A stretch of 64,000 bases of DNA. Origin: Solobacterium sp. Its GTDB lineage: Bacteria > Bacillota_I > Bacilli_A > Erysipelotrichales > Erysipelotrichaceae. Below, one piece after another: positions 1-7,498 of this stretch. The stretch's first letter is position 1; every line of letters starts with the position of its first letter. The notes under the pieces are model-generated. The model ran no database searches. It saw nothing but the letters and a program-made list of their open reading frames with translations, and was not told the origin of the DNA. Location of the stretch: assembly GCA_017510405.1 (NCBI GenBank), contig JAFWNG010000019.1:1-64000 (forward strand), read 5' to 3'. A program made the translations under genes and the position numbers.

Positions 1-1
1 G

Positions 2-142
2 TGCCGAGGCTACTATGTGGATACAGTAGGAAAAAACACAAAGAAGATAGCAGAGTATATACAGAACCAATTGAAAGAAGACAAGGTAGCCGAGCAGCTG
101 GAGCTTGAATTCGAAGATCCGTTTACGGGTAAGAAGAGATAG
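2..142 (+). CDS. tnpA: IS200-type transposase TnpA, C-terminal fragment (cut by window edge)
   Basis: Frame 2 is open from the first base to a TAG at 140-142 and encodes 46 residues. It begins CRGYYVDTVG and ends in EFEDPFTGKKR, which is the C-terminal signature of Y1 (HUH) transposases of IS200-type elements, where an (R/C)GYYV(S/D)TVG segment precedes a lysine/glutamate-rich helix and an EDPF tail. The catalytic His-hydrophobe-His motif and tyrosine would lie to the left, outside the window, so intactness cannot be judged. The hairpin at 215-233 downstream fits the right end of such an element. Family recognition is from the motif only. Confidence 0.85.
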   Translation, partial: CRGYYVDTVGKNTKKIAEYIQNQLKEDKVAEQLELEFEDPFTGKKR

Positions 143-214
143 TATGCTCGCGCAGACTACATTTGCGCTGTAAAGCGCGGCTCTGAGAGCAGGGCTATGC
201 CCGAAACTGAAAAA

Positions 215-233
215 CCACCGGCTTGGCCGGTGG
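215..233 (+). repeat. Subterminal hairpin of the IS200-type element
   Basis: Perfect 8-bp inverted repeat (215-222 with 226-233) with a 3-nt loop. There is no T-run, so it is a better fit to a TnpA recognition hairpin than to a terminator. Confidence 0.6.
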
Positions 234-361
234 ATATTTATTCTCTGACCGGATCGGGATATGTCCGTTTATGGAATGAAAAAAAGTATCATTTGCAGGA
301 ATATGCTGTTATGAAATAAGAATACGAAGTAGAATAACACCGCGAGACAGAAGGAGAACGT

Positions 362-1279
362 ATGGATATTCTGAAAACTGTTCTGCCGGTCATAATCATG
401 CTGGCAATAGGAAAACTGCTTGCTGCAAATAAAGCGGTCAGTCCCAGGACCGTGAGCGGGATCAAGGGACTGGTGTCGGATGTGCTTCTGCCGGTCGTGA
501 TCTTCAATGCGCTGATCATGATGCAGTTCAGCATGAGAAGTCTGGCGCTGTCACTGCTGGTATATGCGCTGTATTCCATTGCGCTGTTCGCTGTACTGAA
601 GTGGATCAATCCGAAAATGAAGCACCGGATGTCCGGATTCCTGATGCTGGGATGTGAAGGCGGTATGATGGGGTATGCGCTGTATACAAGTCTGTTCGGC
701 AGCGAAGCGCTGTCTACACTGATGGAGATCGATCTCAGCAATATCCTGTTTATATTCACGTTCTTTATCGTTCTGATCAAGATGGCAAACTCGGATGAAA
801 AAGATACGAAGAAGGTGATCCTGGAGTCGCTGAAGACGCCGCTGGTCACCGTTGTGGCTGCGGCACTTCTTCTGAATGTTCTTGGTGTCGGGAGATGGCT
901 GATGAACTCGGAGATCGGCGGACTGTACAGTTCCGTGGTCACAATGGTGAGTTCTCCGGTCAATGCGCTGATCCTGCTGTCGATCGGCTATGAACTGAAA
1001 CTGGATTTGTCCATGATGAAAGATGTGATCACAGTCAGCGGGATACGGCTTGCCATTATGTCAGCGATTACAGTGATCATCCTGACGGCGGGAGGTTCTC
1101 TGATCAATTCCGAACAGCTGCGTGCGGCGGTATTGTTCTATGCTGTGATTCCGCCGGCGTTTATCACACCGATGTTTATCAGAGATGCGGAAGAAAGCGC
1201 ATTTGCCGCAACGACCTTGTCGTTCTATACGATCATCACGATTGCGGGATATGTCATCCTGGCAGCGATGTTTGCCTGA
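362..1279 (+). CDS. AEC family transporter (auxin efflux carrier-type)
   Basis: A 305-residue integral membrane protein with about ten hydrophobic segments. The opening segment (MDILKTVLPVIIMLAIGKLL) and the following KGLVSDVLLPVVIFNAL stretch are typical of the AEC/PIN-like carrier family, which moves organic acids or related small anions across the cytoplasmic membrane. Length fits the family. The start is preceded by AGAAGGAG at good spacing. It stands alone, between the IS200 end and the NADAR-like pair, so the substrate cannot be inferred from neighbours. No strong terminator is visible before 1349. Confidence 0.8.
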   Translation: MDILKTVLPVIIMLAIGKLLAANKAVSPRTVSGIKGLVSDVLLPVVIFNALIMMQFSMRSLALSLLVYALYSIALFAVLKWINPKMKHRMSGFLMLGCEGGMMGYALYTSLFGSEALSTLMEIDLSNILFIFTFFIVLIKMANSDEKDTKKVILESLKTPLVTVVAAALLLNVLGVGRWLMNSEIGGLYSSVVTMVSSPVNALILLSIGYELKLDLSMMKDVITVSGIRLAIMSAITVIILTAGGSLINSEQLRAAVLFYAVIPPAFITPMFIRDAEESAFAATTLSFYTIITIAGYVILAAMFA

Positions 1280-1321
1280 GAAAACCATAATTCCGTTTCA
1301 TTTATACAGGCATAATAAGAC

Positions 1322-1327
1322 TATAAT
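1322..1327 (+). promoter_or_regulatory. Candidate -10 box for the NADAR-like pair
   Basis: A perfect TATAAT lies 22 bases before the start at 1349. No convincing -35 box is seen (only T-rich sequence at 1296-1306), so this is a moderate candidate. Confidence 0.4.
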
Positions 1328-1348
1328 TGTTTTACAGGAGATGGATCT

Positions 1349-1984
1349 ATGGCACAGCGTCTGTTTTTCTATACGACTGGTGAACTGGTAAAAAAAGATC
1401 TGGCGTCTTTTGACTGGACTTCCGGACTGGACGTGAGTCAGATACAGAAGAATATCGCCGCGTTTCATGAGGCAATAAAAAAAGACGGTAAAAAGCCGCT
1501 GGAGATCAGTACAAAAGGAACTGTTCCGCTGGGTGTGAAACTCAGTGCATTCAATTTAAAACTGGACGGTTTTGCACTGGAGTGCCTATATCAGGCGTCC
1601 AAGGTATATGAGAATGGCGGACCGTATACGGATCTGCTGGAAAAAAAGCCGAAGAATGCCAAAAGCGATCCGAGGCATGTTTCTTCCGGTGACCTGACAG
1701 GATTCCGGTATCAGGGAATTGACTGGCCGCTTCTTCCTCCGTCATTATTCTACGATTACATCTACTACCGGGCAGTGCAGCAGCTACCGGAAAACGAGCT
1801 GCGGGAACTGGCAGAGTATGATGCTTTTACGGATATCGAGTTCAATAATAACAGCATGAGTGCTCGCAGTGCCCAGGCACGTGCTGCAGCATTGGTGTGT
1901 CTGGTCTTACGCAAATTCGGGACTCTTCCGGAATTTGAACCGGAAAAGTTCAAAGTGCTTCACGAAACACTGGTGAGAGGCTGA
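1349..1984 (+). CDS. NADAR family protein, DarT1-associated antitoxin type (copy 1)
   Basis: A 211-residue soluble protein. It contains the run of motifs I associate with NADAR proteins paired with DarT1 toxins: GLDVSQIQKNIAAFHEA near residue 26, PLEISTKG then GVKLSAFNLKL at about 50-72, SKVYENGGPYTDLLEK at about 84-99, and YDAFTDIEFN followed by SAQARAAALV near the C-terminus. Characterised NADAR enzymes remove ADP-ribose from guanine in DNA and so counter DarT1. The ribosome site is CAGGAG ahead of ATG at 1349. A close paralogue follows after 90 bases, but no DarT-like ADP-ribosyltransferase lies beside either copy. The family call comes from recalled motifs and could only be settled by a profile search. 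Confidence 0.65.
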   Translation: MAQRLFFYTTGELVKKDLASFDWTSGLDVSQIQKNIAAFHEAIKKDGKKPLEISTKGTVPLGVKLSAFNLKLDGFALECLYQASKVYENGGPYTDLLEKKPKNAKSDPRHVSSGDLTGFRYQGIDWPLLPPSLFYDYIYYRAVQQLPENELRELAEYDAFTDIEFNNNSMSARSAQARAAALVCLVLRKFGTLPEFEPEKFKVLHETLVRG

Positions 1985-2048
1985 GAGAGGTGCTGAAAGG
2001 CAGCTGCTCTTTGTTTCCCCCTCTGCGAGAACCGATACGGATTTGGGA

Positions 2049-2054
2049 TATACT
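2049..2054 (+). promoter_or_regulatory. Candidate -10 box for NADAR-like copy 2
   Basis: TATACT lies 20 bases before the start at 2075, in a 90-base gap that also holds an imperfect AGAG-N-GCTG/CAGC-N-CTCT hairpin with TTTG at about 1985-2013. The second copy may therefore have its own promoter. Confidence 0.35.
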
Positions 2055-2074
2055 ATTTATGCAAAGGAGGATGT

Positions 2075-2707
2075 ATGGCAGAACGTTTATACTTTTACAC
2101 AAATGGTGAAGTGGTAAGAAAACAGACAGCGTCTTTCGAATGGTTTGCGGGGTTTGCGGTAAGTCAGAAACAGAAGTCGATCGCTTCGTTTCATGAAATG
2201 ATCAGGATCCGCGGGAAAAAGCCGCTGGAGATCAGTACGAAGAGTCCGGTGCCGTTAGGCGTGAAACTCAGTGCATTCAATCTGAAACTGAACGGTATTT
2301 TCCTGGAATGTGTCTTTCAGTCTTCCAAGGTATATGAAAACGGCGGACCGTACGTCGATCTGCTGGAAAAAACTCCAAAGGATGCAAAACGGGATGAACG
2401 TCATCGTTCCTCCGGCAATCTGAAGGGATTCCGATATAACGGAGTGGATTGGGCACTTCGTCCGACGACTGCTTTCTACGATTACATCTATTACGAGGCA
2501 GTTCGTCAGAATCTGACCGATGAGGAATTAGAAGAACTCACGCAGTATGATGCATTCACCGATATTGAATTCAATGATAAGAAGGGATTGAATACCCAGG
2601 CACGGTCCGCTGCACTGGTGTGTACGATCTACCGGAAACAGGGAAGTCTTCCGGAAATGACACCGGAGGAATTCCTGGAGATGCATAAATCGGTGGTCAA
2701 AGGATAA
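2075..2707 (+). CDS. NADAR family protein, DarT1-associated antitoxin type (copy 2)
   Basis: A 210-residue paralogue of the preceding gene, obviously homologous along its whole length: shared blocks include KKPLEISTKSPVPLGVKLSA, SSKVYENGGPYVDLLEK and YDAFTDIEFN. It keeps the QARSAALVC segment. The N-terminal FEWFAGFAVSQKQKSIASFH is closer to the canonical DarT1-associated NADAR signature than that of copy 1. The ribosome site is AAAGGAGG before ATG 2075. The predicted role is de-ADP-ribosylation of guanine. The two copies differ throughout, so the duplication is not recent and both appear to be kept intact. A terminator follows at 2713-2739. Confidence 0.67.
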   Translation: MAERLYFYTNGEVVRKQTASFEWFAGFAVSQKQKSIASFHEMIRIRGKKPLEISTKSPVPLGVKLSAFNLKLNGIFLECVFQSSKVYENGGPYVDLLEKTPKDAKRDERHRSSGNLKGFRYNGVDWALRPTTAFYDYIYYEAVRQNLTDEELEELTQYDAFTDIEFNDKKGLNTQARSAALVCTIYRKQGSLPEMTPEEFLEMHKSVVKG

Positions 2708-2712
2708 TCAGA

Positions 2713-2739
2713 AGAGATGCTCAGGAGGGCATCTCTTTT
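2713..2739 (+). terminator. Rho-independent terminator after the NADAR-like pair
   Basis: AGAGATGC (2713-2720) pairs with GCATCTCT (2729-2736) around an 8-base loop, followed by TTTT. Confidence 0.8.
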
Positions 2740-2765
2740 GTTCATTGGCGCAAGTCCTGTATAAT
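2738..2765 (+). promoter_or_regulatory. Promoter of the radical SAM gene
   Basis: TTGTTC (2738-2743), a 16-base spacer and a perfect TATAAT (2760-2765) sit directly after the terminator and 18 bases before the ATG at 2784. Confidence 0.55.
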
Positions 2766-2783
2766 ACAAAAAAGGGAAAGAAT

Positions 2784-3863
2784 ATGGCACTCAGAAATAT
2801 ATCTGTAATGATCAAACCAGCCTCATCATTATGCAATCTGCGCTGCAGATACTGTTTTTATGCGGATATCAGTGAAAACAGAACGGTAGCTTCAAACGGT
2901 ATTATGCAGGAGGAGACAACGGACTGTATCCTTTCGCGGATCAATGAAGCACTGAATGGGAAAGGAACTGCAAATATCAGCTTTCAGGGCGGGGAACCGA
3001 CTGTGGCAGGTCTCGATTACTTCCGGCATTTCACCGAAGAAATGAAGAAGTATTCCGGTATTATAGTCAATTATGCTCTGCAGACAAACGGGACACTGAT
3101 CACGGAGGAATGGGCACAGTTCTTCCATGAACATAACTTCCTGATCGGGGTATCGCTGGACGGCTATAAGCTGAATATGGATAAATTCCGCTTTGACGCA
3201 GAGAATAACAGTGTATTTGACCGGATCATGAAAACAGTGAAGCTGCTGCGGAAATACAAGGTGGAGTTCAATATCCTGACGGTCGTGACGGATGATCTGG
3301 CTTCTCACGCAAAAGCACTGCTGAAATTCTATCGGGATAATCAATTCCAGTATGTGCAGCTGATTCCGTGTCTGCCGGGCTTTTCCGAGAGTACGGACGT
3401 GTTTGCGCTGACGCCGGAAAAATACGCGTCTTTCTACATTGAATTCTTTGACGCGTGGCTCAGGGAATACAAAAGAGGGAATCCCATCAGTGTAAATCTC
3501 TTTGAGAACCTGTACGGCATGGCACATGGGGAGATGCCGTATCAGTGCGGCATGCTGGGCAGGTGTACGGTACAGTATGTCATTGAATCCAACGGCGATA
3601 CGTATCCGTGTGATTTCTACTGTCTGGATGAATATATGCTGGGTAATCTCCATGAGTCATCCTTTGCACAGCTGCGGGATACGGGGAATGCAGAGAAGTT
3701 CCTGGCAGGGTCCGCATGCCGCAGGAAGCCGTGTGATACATGCCCGTATATCCGCATCTGCAATGGCGGATGCCGCAGACAGAATGTCTGTTATCTGACC
3801 GATGAATACTGTGCCTATCAGAAAGTACTGGATCATATCCTGCCGGTACTGTCACGTATGTAA
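2784..3863 (+). CDS. Radical SAM/SPASM protein, anaerobic sulfatase maturase-like
   Basis: A 359-residue radical SAM enzyme. The CNLRCRYCFY motif near the N-terminus supplies the three cysteines that hold the SAM-cleaving 4Fe-4S cluster; SFQGGEP is the SAM-binding GGEP element. The C-terminal part is a SPASM domain, with cysteines in CGMLGRC, YPCDF, CRRKPCDTCPYIRICNGGC and a last CAYQK, binding auxiliary clusters. This layout matches anaerobic sulfatase-maturating enzymes that oxidise a Cys or Ser to formylglycine. I chose ATG 2784 because the open frame upstream only offers a TTG inside the promoter. No sulfatase is encoded in the window. The CPYC protein follows after 14 bases and is probably co-transcribed. 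Another SPASM-type peptide maturase role is possible. Confidence 0.82.
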   Translation: MALRNISVMIKPASSLCNLRCRYCFYADISENRTVASNGIMQEETTDCILSRINEALNGKGTANISFQGGEPTVAGLDYFRHFTEEMKKYSGIIVNYALQTNGTLITEEWAQFFHEHNFLIGVSLDGYKLNMDKFRFDAENNSVFDRIMKTVKLLRKYKVEFNILTVVTDDLASHAKALLKFYRDNQFQYVQLIPCLPGFSESTDVFALTPEKYASFYIEFFDAWLREYKRGNPISVNLFENLYGMAHGEMPYQCGMLGRCTVQYVIESNGDTYPCDFYCLDEYMLGNLHESSFAQLRDTGNAEKFLAGSACRRKPCDTCPYIRICNGGCRRQNVCYLTDEYCAYQKVLDHILPVLSRM

Positions 3864-3877
3864 CAAAGGAGCTGTAT

Positions 3878-4174
3878 ATGAAAGAAGTAAAACTGTTCCA
3901 TCTGACCGGATGTCCGTACTGTATCCATGCGAAAAACGCATTACAGGAACTGGTCCGGGAAAACGAAGAGTACGGAAAGATCTCCATACACTGGATCGAA
4001 GAACAGGAAGAAGCGGAAACGGCAGAGCAGTATGATTACTACTATGTGCCGACGGTCTTCTTCGGTGCGGAGAAGCTGTATGAAGCAGATCCTTCCCAGA
4101 GCTATGAGGACATTAAAGCGTGTCTGAAGAAAGCGCTGGATACGATACTGTCCGAACAGTCCTCATTCATCTGA
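3878..4174 (+). CDS. Thioredoxin/glutaredoxin-fold protein with CPYC motif
   Basis: A 98-residue protein that starts KEVKLFHLTGCPYCIHAKNA: a beta strand followed by the dithiol CPYC active site (about residues 12-15), then a YYYVPTVFFG segment carrying the cis-proline before the third strand, as in thioredoxin-fold proteins. It probably reduces or exchanges a disulfide in the cytoplasm. AAAGGAG precedes ATG 3878, and the gene follows the radical SAM gene by 14 bases, so it may supply reducing equivalents for it or its substrate; that link is inference. There is no signal peptide. Confidence 0.8.
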   Translation: MKEVKLFHLTGCPYCIHAKNALQELVRENEEYGKISIHWIEEQEEAETAEQYDYYYVPTVFFGAEKLYEADPSQSYEDIKACLKKALDTILSEQSSFI

Positions 4175-4180
4175 ACATAA

Positions 4181-4210
4181 AAACAGTGCCGGAATGCAGA
4201 ATTCCGGCAC
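4181..4210 (-). terminator. Terminator of the DUF975/CmpB-type gene
   Basis: GTGCCGGAAT (4186-4195) pairs with ATTCCGGCAC (4201-4210). Read on the minus strand it is followed by TGTTTTTA. It may also stop plus-strand transcripts from the radical SAM operon, although no T-run lies on that side. Confidence 0.75.
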
Positions 4211-4217
4211 GAAGTGT

Positions 4218-6086
4218 TTACAGGGTCAGAAGATCCGGGAGAGGATCGGATGGTTCGACGACAGCCGATACGGCATCGGTGATGCCTTCGCCGGCATTGG
4301 GATGGGAACGGGAGTAGATCACATCCGGTATGAAACATGCCAGCAGAAGGACGGCTGCGGCAGTAACGATCTTTGGATCAATATGATCCAGCATGGAATC
4401 CAGGACCGGTACGATCAGGTAGACCGCTGCCATACCGCCGAGACCGAATACGAATAATCCTTCGGCACAGATCCGGCTGTCAAGATTCAGAAAATAGCCT
4501 GTATAGTCCCACCATTTCATACCTAAGGCAGACTCCAGATACCAGGCGGTCGAATATTCCACGACACCGCATAATAACATGATCAGGAAGAACTCCAGAC
4601 GCGGGTGTTCGCGGAACTTCCGCAGAAGGATCAGTACGATCAGTCCGCCGGTCCCGTAGATCGGCAGCCACGGTCCGTGCAGGACGCCGCGGTTGACAAA
4701 GATGCCGTCGGTCACCAGGAATAACGAGACTTCCCACAGCCAGCCGATAAAGGAGAACAGGAAGAATACCAGCACCAGTGTCTGCGGTGTATAGTTTTTC
4801 AGGAAGTTGATGCGGCTTTCCTGTATCGTATTGTCATGTGTCCAGCGCGGATTGAGACGCTGCGGATAGCTTTCGCCGGCAAGGATGCGCTTTCCCTCGT
4901 CGATTGCAAAACTGCGTATGCCAAGGTCTTCGTAGGCCTTTTTTTCTTCTGAGGACCCGGTCCAGATACTGAAGGTACGGGCAAGGAAACGCTGACGCGG
5001 AGGAAGTTTGATGCGGTGTGCGTCAATGTATTCCTGTCCTTCCACGATGTCGCTGTATGCTTCTTTGAGCCGGTCTTCCGGAGCGTGTTCATACAGCCAG
5101 ATATCATCCAGCTTTTCCGCGTTTGGAATTCCGCAGCGCTGTGCTTCTCTGCGCAGAGATGCGTAGTATTCCGTCATTGTTCCGACATAGTACGGATGCG
5201 ACCACAGCAGTTCGCTGAAGCCGAATGTTGCGGCGCCGAGCAGGATCCAGCCGGCAAAGGACAGTTCGAGTCTGCAGCACTCCCACTTGTGGCCTTTCAT
5301 CATATTCCGCGACAGGCGCAGGGCATCCGCCGGTTTGATGTGCGGGTTTTCCGCAAGGATATACGGAACCAGGATCCAGGCGTAGTGCATGATCAGCCCG
5401 CCGATGACCGTCAGGGAACACAGGAACAGCAGCACCGACCTTAACAGCAGGGTCAGTGCAGTATTTGTCCATCCTTTTACGAACCTGGCATACAGCATAT
5501 GCCGGATCGGCACATGGCTGTATGTGCGTGCTTCCAGAAAGATGCGGCGGACAAAGGAAGTGAGACAGGACAGCAGAAAGATCTGTCCCCAGGCCCACAG
5601 GATCAATGTCAGTACGACAAATACTGCAGTGCCGATGCTTTCCGAGCGGGTAATGGTAATAATGCCGGTTGCGATCACGACGAGGAAGTTTCCGGAGGTT
5701 ACATTGTTTACGACTGCGGCGAGGATGCCGTTGGAGCGGGAGAAGACGCCGCTGTCTGCCGGTTCTTCTTCGTAGACTTCCATCTGCTCCTCTGCTTCTT
5801 TCTGACCTTCTTTGATGCCTTTTCTGACAATTGCTTTATAGACGTTCTCGGCGGAAATAGCGGTACTGCCGATCAGGGAATGAGAAACGGCATCTTCTTC
5901 GACCTGTCCGGTCATTGTCCGGTAACCGCTGCGAAGATCGTTGATAATGTCGCCGCGTTCTATGGCAAGGAACGACAGGAACAGGCACAGTATGCACAAA
6001 AGAAAATAATGAGTCTTCACGGTGCGCCGGGCTCTCTGCTTGATCTCTTTCCGGCTGATGCGGATCTCCTGATAATCTTCGTTCAT
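4218..6086 (-). CDS. DUF975 family / CmpB-type (DUF1113) fused membrane protein
   Basis: A 622-residue membrane protein with two parts. The N-terminal half begins with a basic, ISRKEIKQRAR-type cytoplasmic segment leading into hydrophobic helices, as in DUF975 proteins. The C-terminal half has LFSFIGWLWEVSLFLVTDG, NRGVLHGPWLPIYGTGG and GVVEYSTAWYLESALGMKWW, the signature of the CmpB-type putative ABC transporter permease family. No ATPase is encoded nearby, so a transport role is not supported by context. I chose ATG 6086 (AGGAAAGGA 9 bases before) over a GTG two codons upstream. It ends at the hairpin at 4181-4210. Confidence 0.7.
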   Translation of the reverse strand: MNEDYQEIRISRKEIKQRARRTVKTHYFLLCILCLFLSFLAIERGDIINDLRSGYRTMTGQVEEDAVSHSLIGSTAISAENVYKAIVRKGIKEGQKEAEEQMEVYEEEPADSGVFSRSNGILAAVVNNVTSGNFLVVIATGIITITRSESIGTAVFVVLTLILWAWGQIFLLSCLTSFVRRIFLEARTYSHVPIRHMLYARFVKGWTNTALTLLLRSVLLFLCSLTVIGGLIMHYAWILVPYILAENPHIKPADALRLSRNMMKGHKWECCRLELSFAGWILLGAATFGFSELLWSHPYYVGTMTEYYASLRREAQRCGIPNAEKLDDIWLYEHAPEDRLKEAYSDIVEGQEYIDAHRIKLPPRQRFLARTFSIWTGSSEEKKAYEDLGIRSFAIDEGKRILAGESYPQRLNPRWTHDNTIQESRINFLKNYTPQTLVLVFFLFSFIGWLWEVSLFLVTDGIFVNRGVLHGPWLPIYGTGGLIVLILLRKFREHPRLEFFLIMLLCGVVEYSTAWYLESALGMKWWDYTGYFLNLDSRICAEGLFVFGLGGMAAVYLIVPVLDSMLDHIDPKIVTAAAVLLLACFIPDVIYSRSHPNAGEGITDAVSAVVEPSDPLPDLLTL

Positions 6087-6129
6087 AATCACCGTTCCTT
6101 TCCTGTATACATATTAGACGAACACTATG

Positions 6130-6155
6130 AAAAAGGCACACAATTCTGCGTGCCT
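6130..6155 (-). terminator. Terminator of the DJ-1/RpiR operon
   Basis: AGGCAC (6134-6139) pairs with GTGCCT (6150-6155) and is followed on the minus strand by TTTTTC. The hairpin overlaps the RpiR stop codon. Confidence 0.75.
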
Positions 6156-6921
6156 ACTGATGCGATGCGGCGTATTCCTGCGCGATGAGACTGGCGATCG
6201 CTTCCAGCTGGAACGGATGGGAAAGCTGACTGCCGTCCGATTCAAAACGCAGCACTTTGTTGACGTACTCCGGAAGACTGCGTTCAGAGCCGCAGATCAT
6301 CCAGATCTTCGGCAGGACAAGATGTCTGTCTTTTGCTCTGAGGTCGGGATAATCAAAGTAGGAGCCGGTATAGGAGAAGATGATGATCAGTTCATCTTTG
6401 CCGGCTTCCAGGATATGTGCAGTCTGCTCCGCATAGCTGACATCGGTATAGACCTGTTTGCCCAGCATGCGCAGATCGACCTGCAGATCCACGGCTGCGT
6501 TCTGCGCTTTGAGCAGTCCGCAGGCATAGATCTTTTCATACCGGCGGATATCATTGCAGAGTTCCCCGACCAGGGTAAGATCGACGGAAGAAACTGCCTG
6601 TTCCACGGCTCTTGTAAGATGCGAGGCGTGATGTGCGCGCCGTACTTCCGGATCCGGGTCACAGTCATGGGTATCGAACCGGTATTCCGTATCGCGGATC
6701 AATGCTTTCAGTTCGGAGAAATCGTTCAGCCCGATATCCCGTACGAAACGGGATACAGAGCCGATTCCCACAAAACAGCGGGCTGCCAGTTCCTTGATGG
6801 AAAGACCCGGTATTTCGTCCGCGTGTTCCAGAATATAGGAGGCGATGATCCGGTTGGTCGAATTGCTTTTTTCGGATGTCAGCGCGCTGATCAGCACAAC
6901 GGGAAATTTGTCGTAGATCAT
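6154..6921 (-). CDS. MurR/RpiR family transcriptional regulator
   Basis: A 255-residue regulator. The N-terminal region (about 1-75) is an RpiR-type helix-turn-helix: SIKELAARCFVGIGSVSRFVRDIGLNDFSE. The C-terminal part (about 105-240) is a SIS sugar-phosphate-binding domain (EKIYACGLLKAQN, ELIIIFSYTGSYFDYP). Such proteins usually sense phosphosugars. It is the last gene of a minus-strand run with the two DJ-1 paralogues, 18 bases behind the nearer one, so the three are probably co-transcribed; what it regulates is not visible. Confidence 0.85.
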   Translation of the reverse strand: MIYDKFPVVLISALTSEKSNSTNRIIASYILEHADEIPGLSIKELAARCFVGIGSVSRFVRDIGLNDFSELKALIRDTEYRFDTHDCDPDPEVRRAHHASHLTRAVEQAVSSVDLTLVGELCNDIRRYEKIYACGLLKAQNAAVDLQVDLRMLGKQVYTDVSYAEQTAHILEAGKDELIIIFSYTGSYFDYPDLRAKDRHLVLPKIWMICGSERSLPEYVNKVLRFESDGSQLSHPFQLEAIASLIAQEYAASHQ

Positions 6922-6939
6922 ACCTCAAGAGTAGCGTAA

Positions 6940-7497
6940 CTATCGGCCTTTTGCCAGTGTATAAAGCATCCGCTCTTTGATGCTGGACGGATCGATGCCG
7001 AGTGCTTCCAGAATGGCGAAAGCAAACGGATACGGGGTTGCAGGACCGACGGATGTAATGACATTCTGATCGTATACTGCCGGTTCTTCGACAAACTCAC
7101 GCGCGCTGGTCAGGACGTTCTCATAGCCGGTATAACCGGTGACTTTCTTTCCTGCCAGTACGCCGGCAGCTTCCAGTACCTTTGTGCCGGAGCACATGCC
7201 TGCGACAAGTTTGTTCTGTTCATTGAACCACTTCAGTGTCTCCATGACATATTTATTGTCGAGGAAGCGCTGCCATGCGGTGCGTCCGCCCGGGACGACG
7301 ATGACATCATAATCACGTACTTCATCGCTGAACATGCGGTCTGCTTTGATGCGCATTCCCTGCATGGACAGTACATATTCCTCTTCCTGGAAACGGAAGG
7401 TGTGCGTTTCCACGCCGCCTCTGCGGAGAAGGTCGACGATCTGGATCGTTTCGCTTTCTTCATATCCTTCGATCATTAATACTGCGGCACGTTTCAT
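6940..7497 (-). CDS. DJ-1/PfpI family protein, divergent copy
   Basis: A 185-residue Rossmann-like DJ-1/PfpI protein. MKRAAVLMIEGYEESE gives the first strand with the glutamate of the family's Glu-Cys pair; YDVIVVPGG follows; the nucleophile elbow is LVAGMCSGTKVLEAAG. The cysteine is kept, but the usual AICAAP around it is replaced by GMCSGT, so activity may differ from the neighbouring canonical copy. Start at 7497 is chosen because AGGAGG lies 8-9 bases upstream; it is one base past the stop of the upstream paralogue, implying translational coupling. Possible roles are protein/methylglyoxal deglycation, glyoxalase III or a non-enzymatic stress function. Confidence 0.83.
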   Translation of the reverse strand: MKRAAVLMIEGYEESETIQIVDLLRRGGVETHTFRFQEEEYVLSMQGMRIKADRMFSDEVRDYDVIVVPGGRTAWQRFLDNKYVMETLKWFNEQNKLVAGMCSGTKVLEAAGVLAGKKVTGYTGYENVLTSAREFVEEPAVYDQNVITSVGPATPYPFAFAILEALGIDPSSIKERMLYTLAKGR

Positions 7498-7498
7498 G

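Larger units (their letters stand above)
2..240 (+). mobile_element. Right end of an IS200/IS605-type insertion sequence
   Basis: The transposase C-terminus is followed by about 100 bases without a gene that include a perfect 8-bp hairpin, CCACCGGC (215-222), loop TTG, GCCGGTGG (226-233). Subterminal hairpins recognised by TnpA are characteristic of IS200/IS605 ends. The exact boundary is not defined here because such elements make no target duplication and lack terminal inverted repeats; 240 is an estimate. From 241 to 361 I see nothing beyond the upstream region of the next gene. Confidence 0.65.

Noticed and set aside
2745..2783. Upstream TTG start for the radical SAM protein
   Set aside because: The thirteen added codons lie over the TATAAT promoter and have no ribosome site; ATG 2784 begins the conserved region.
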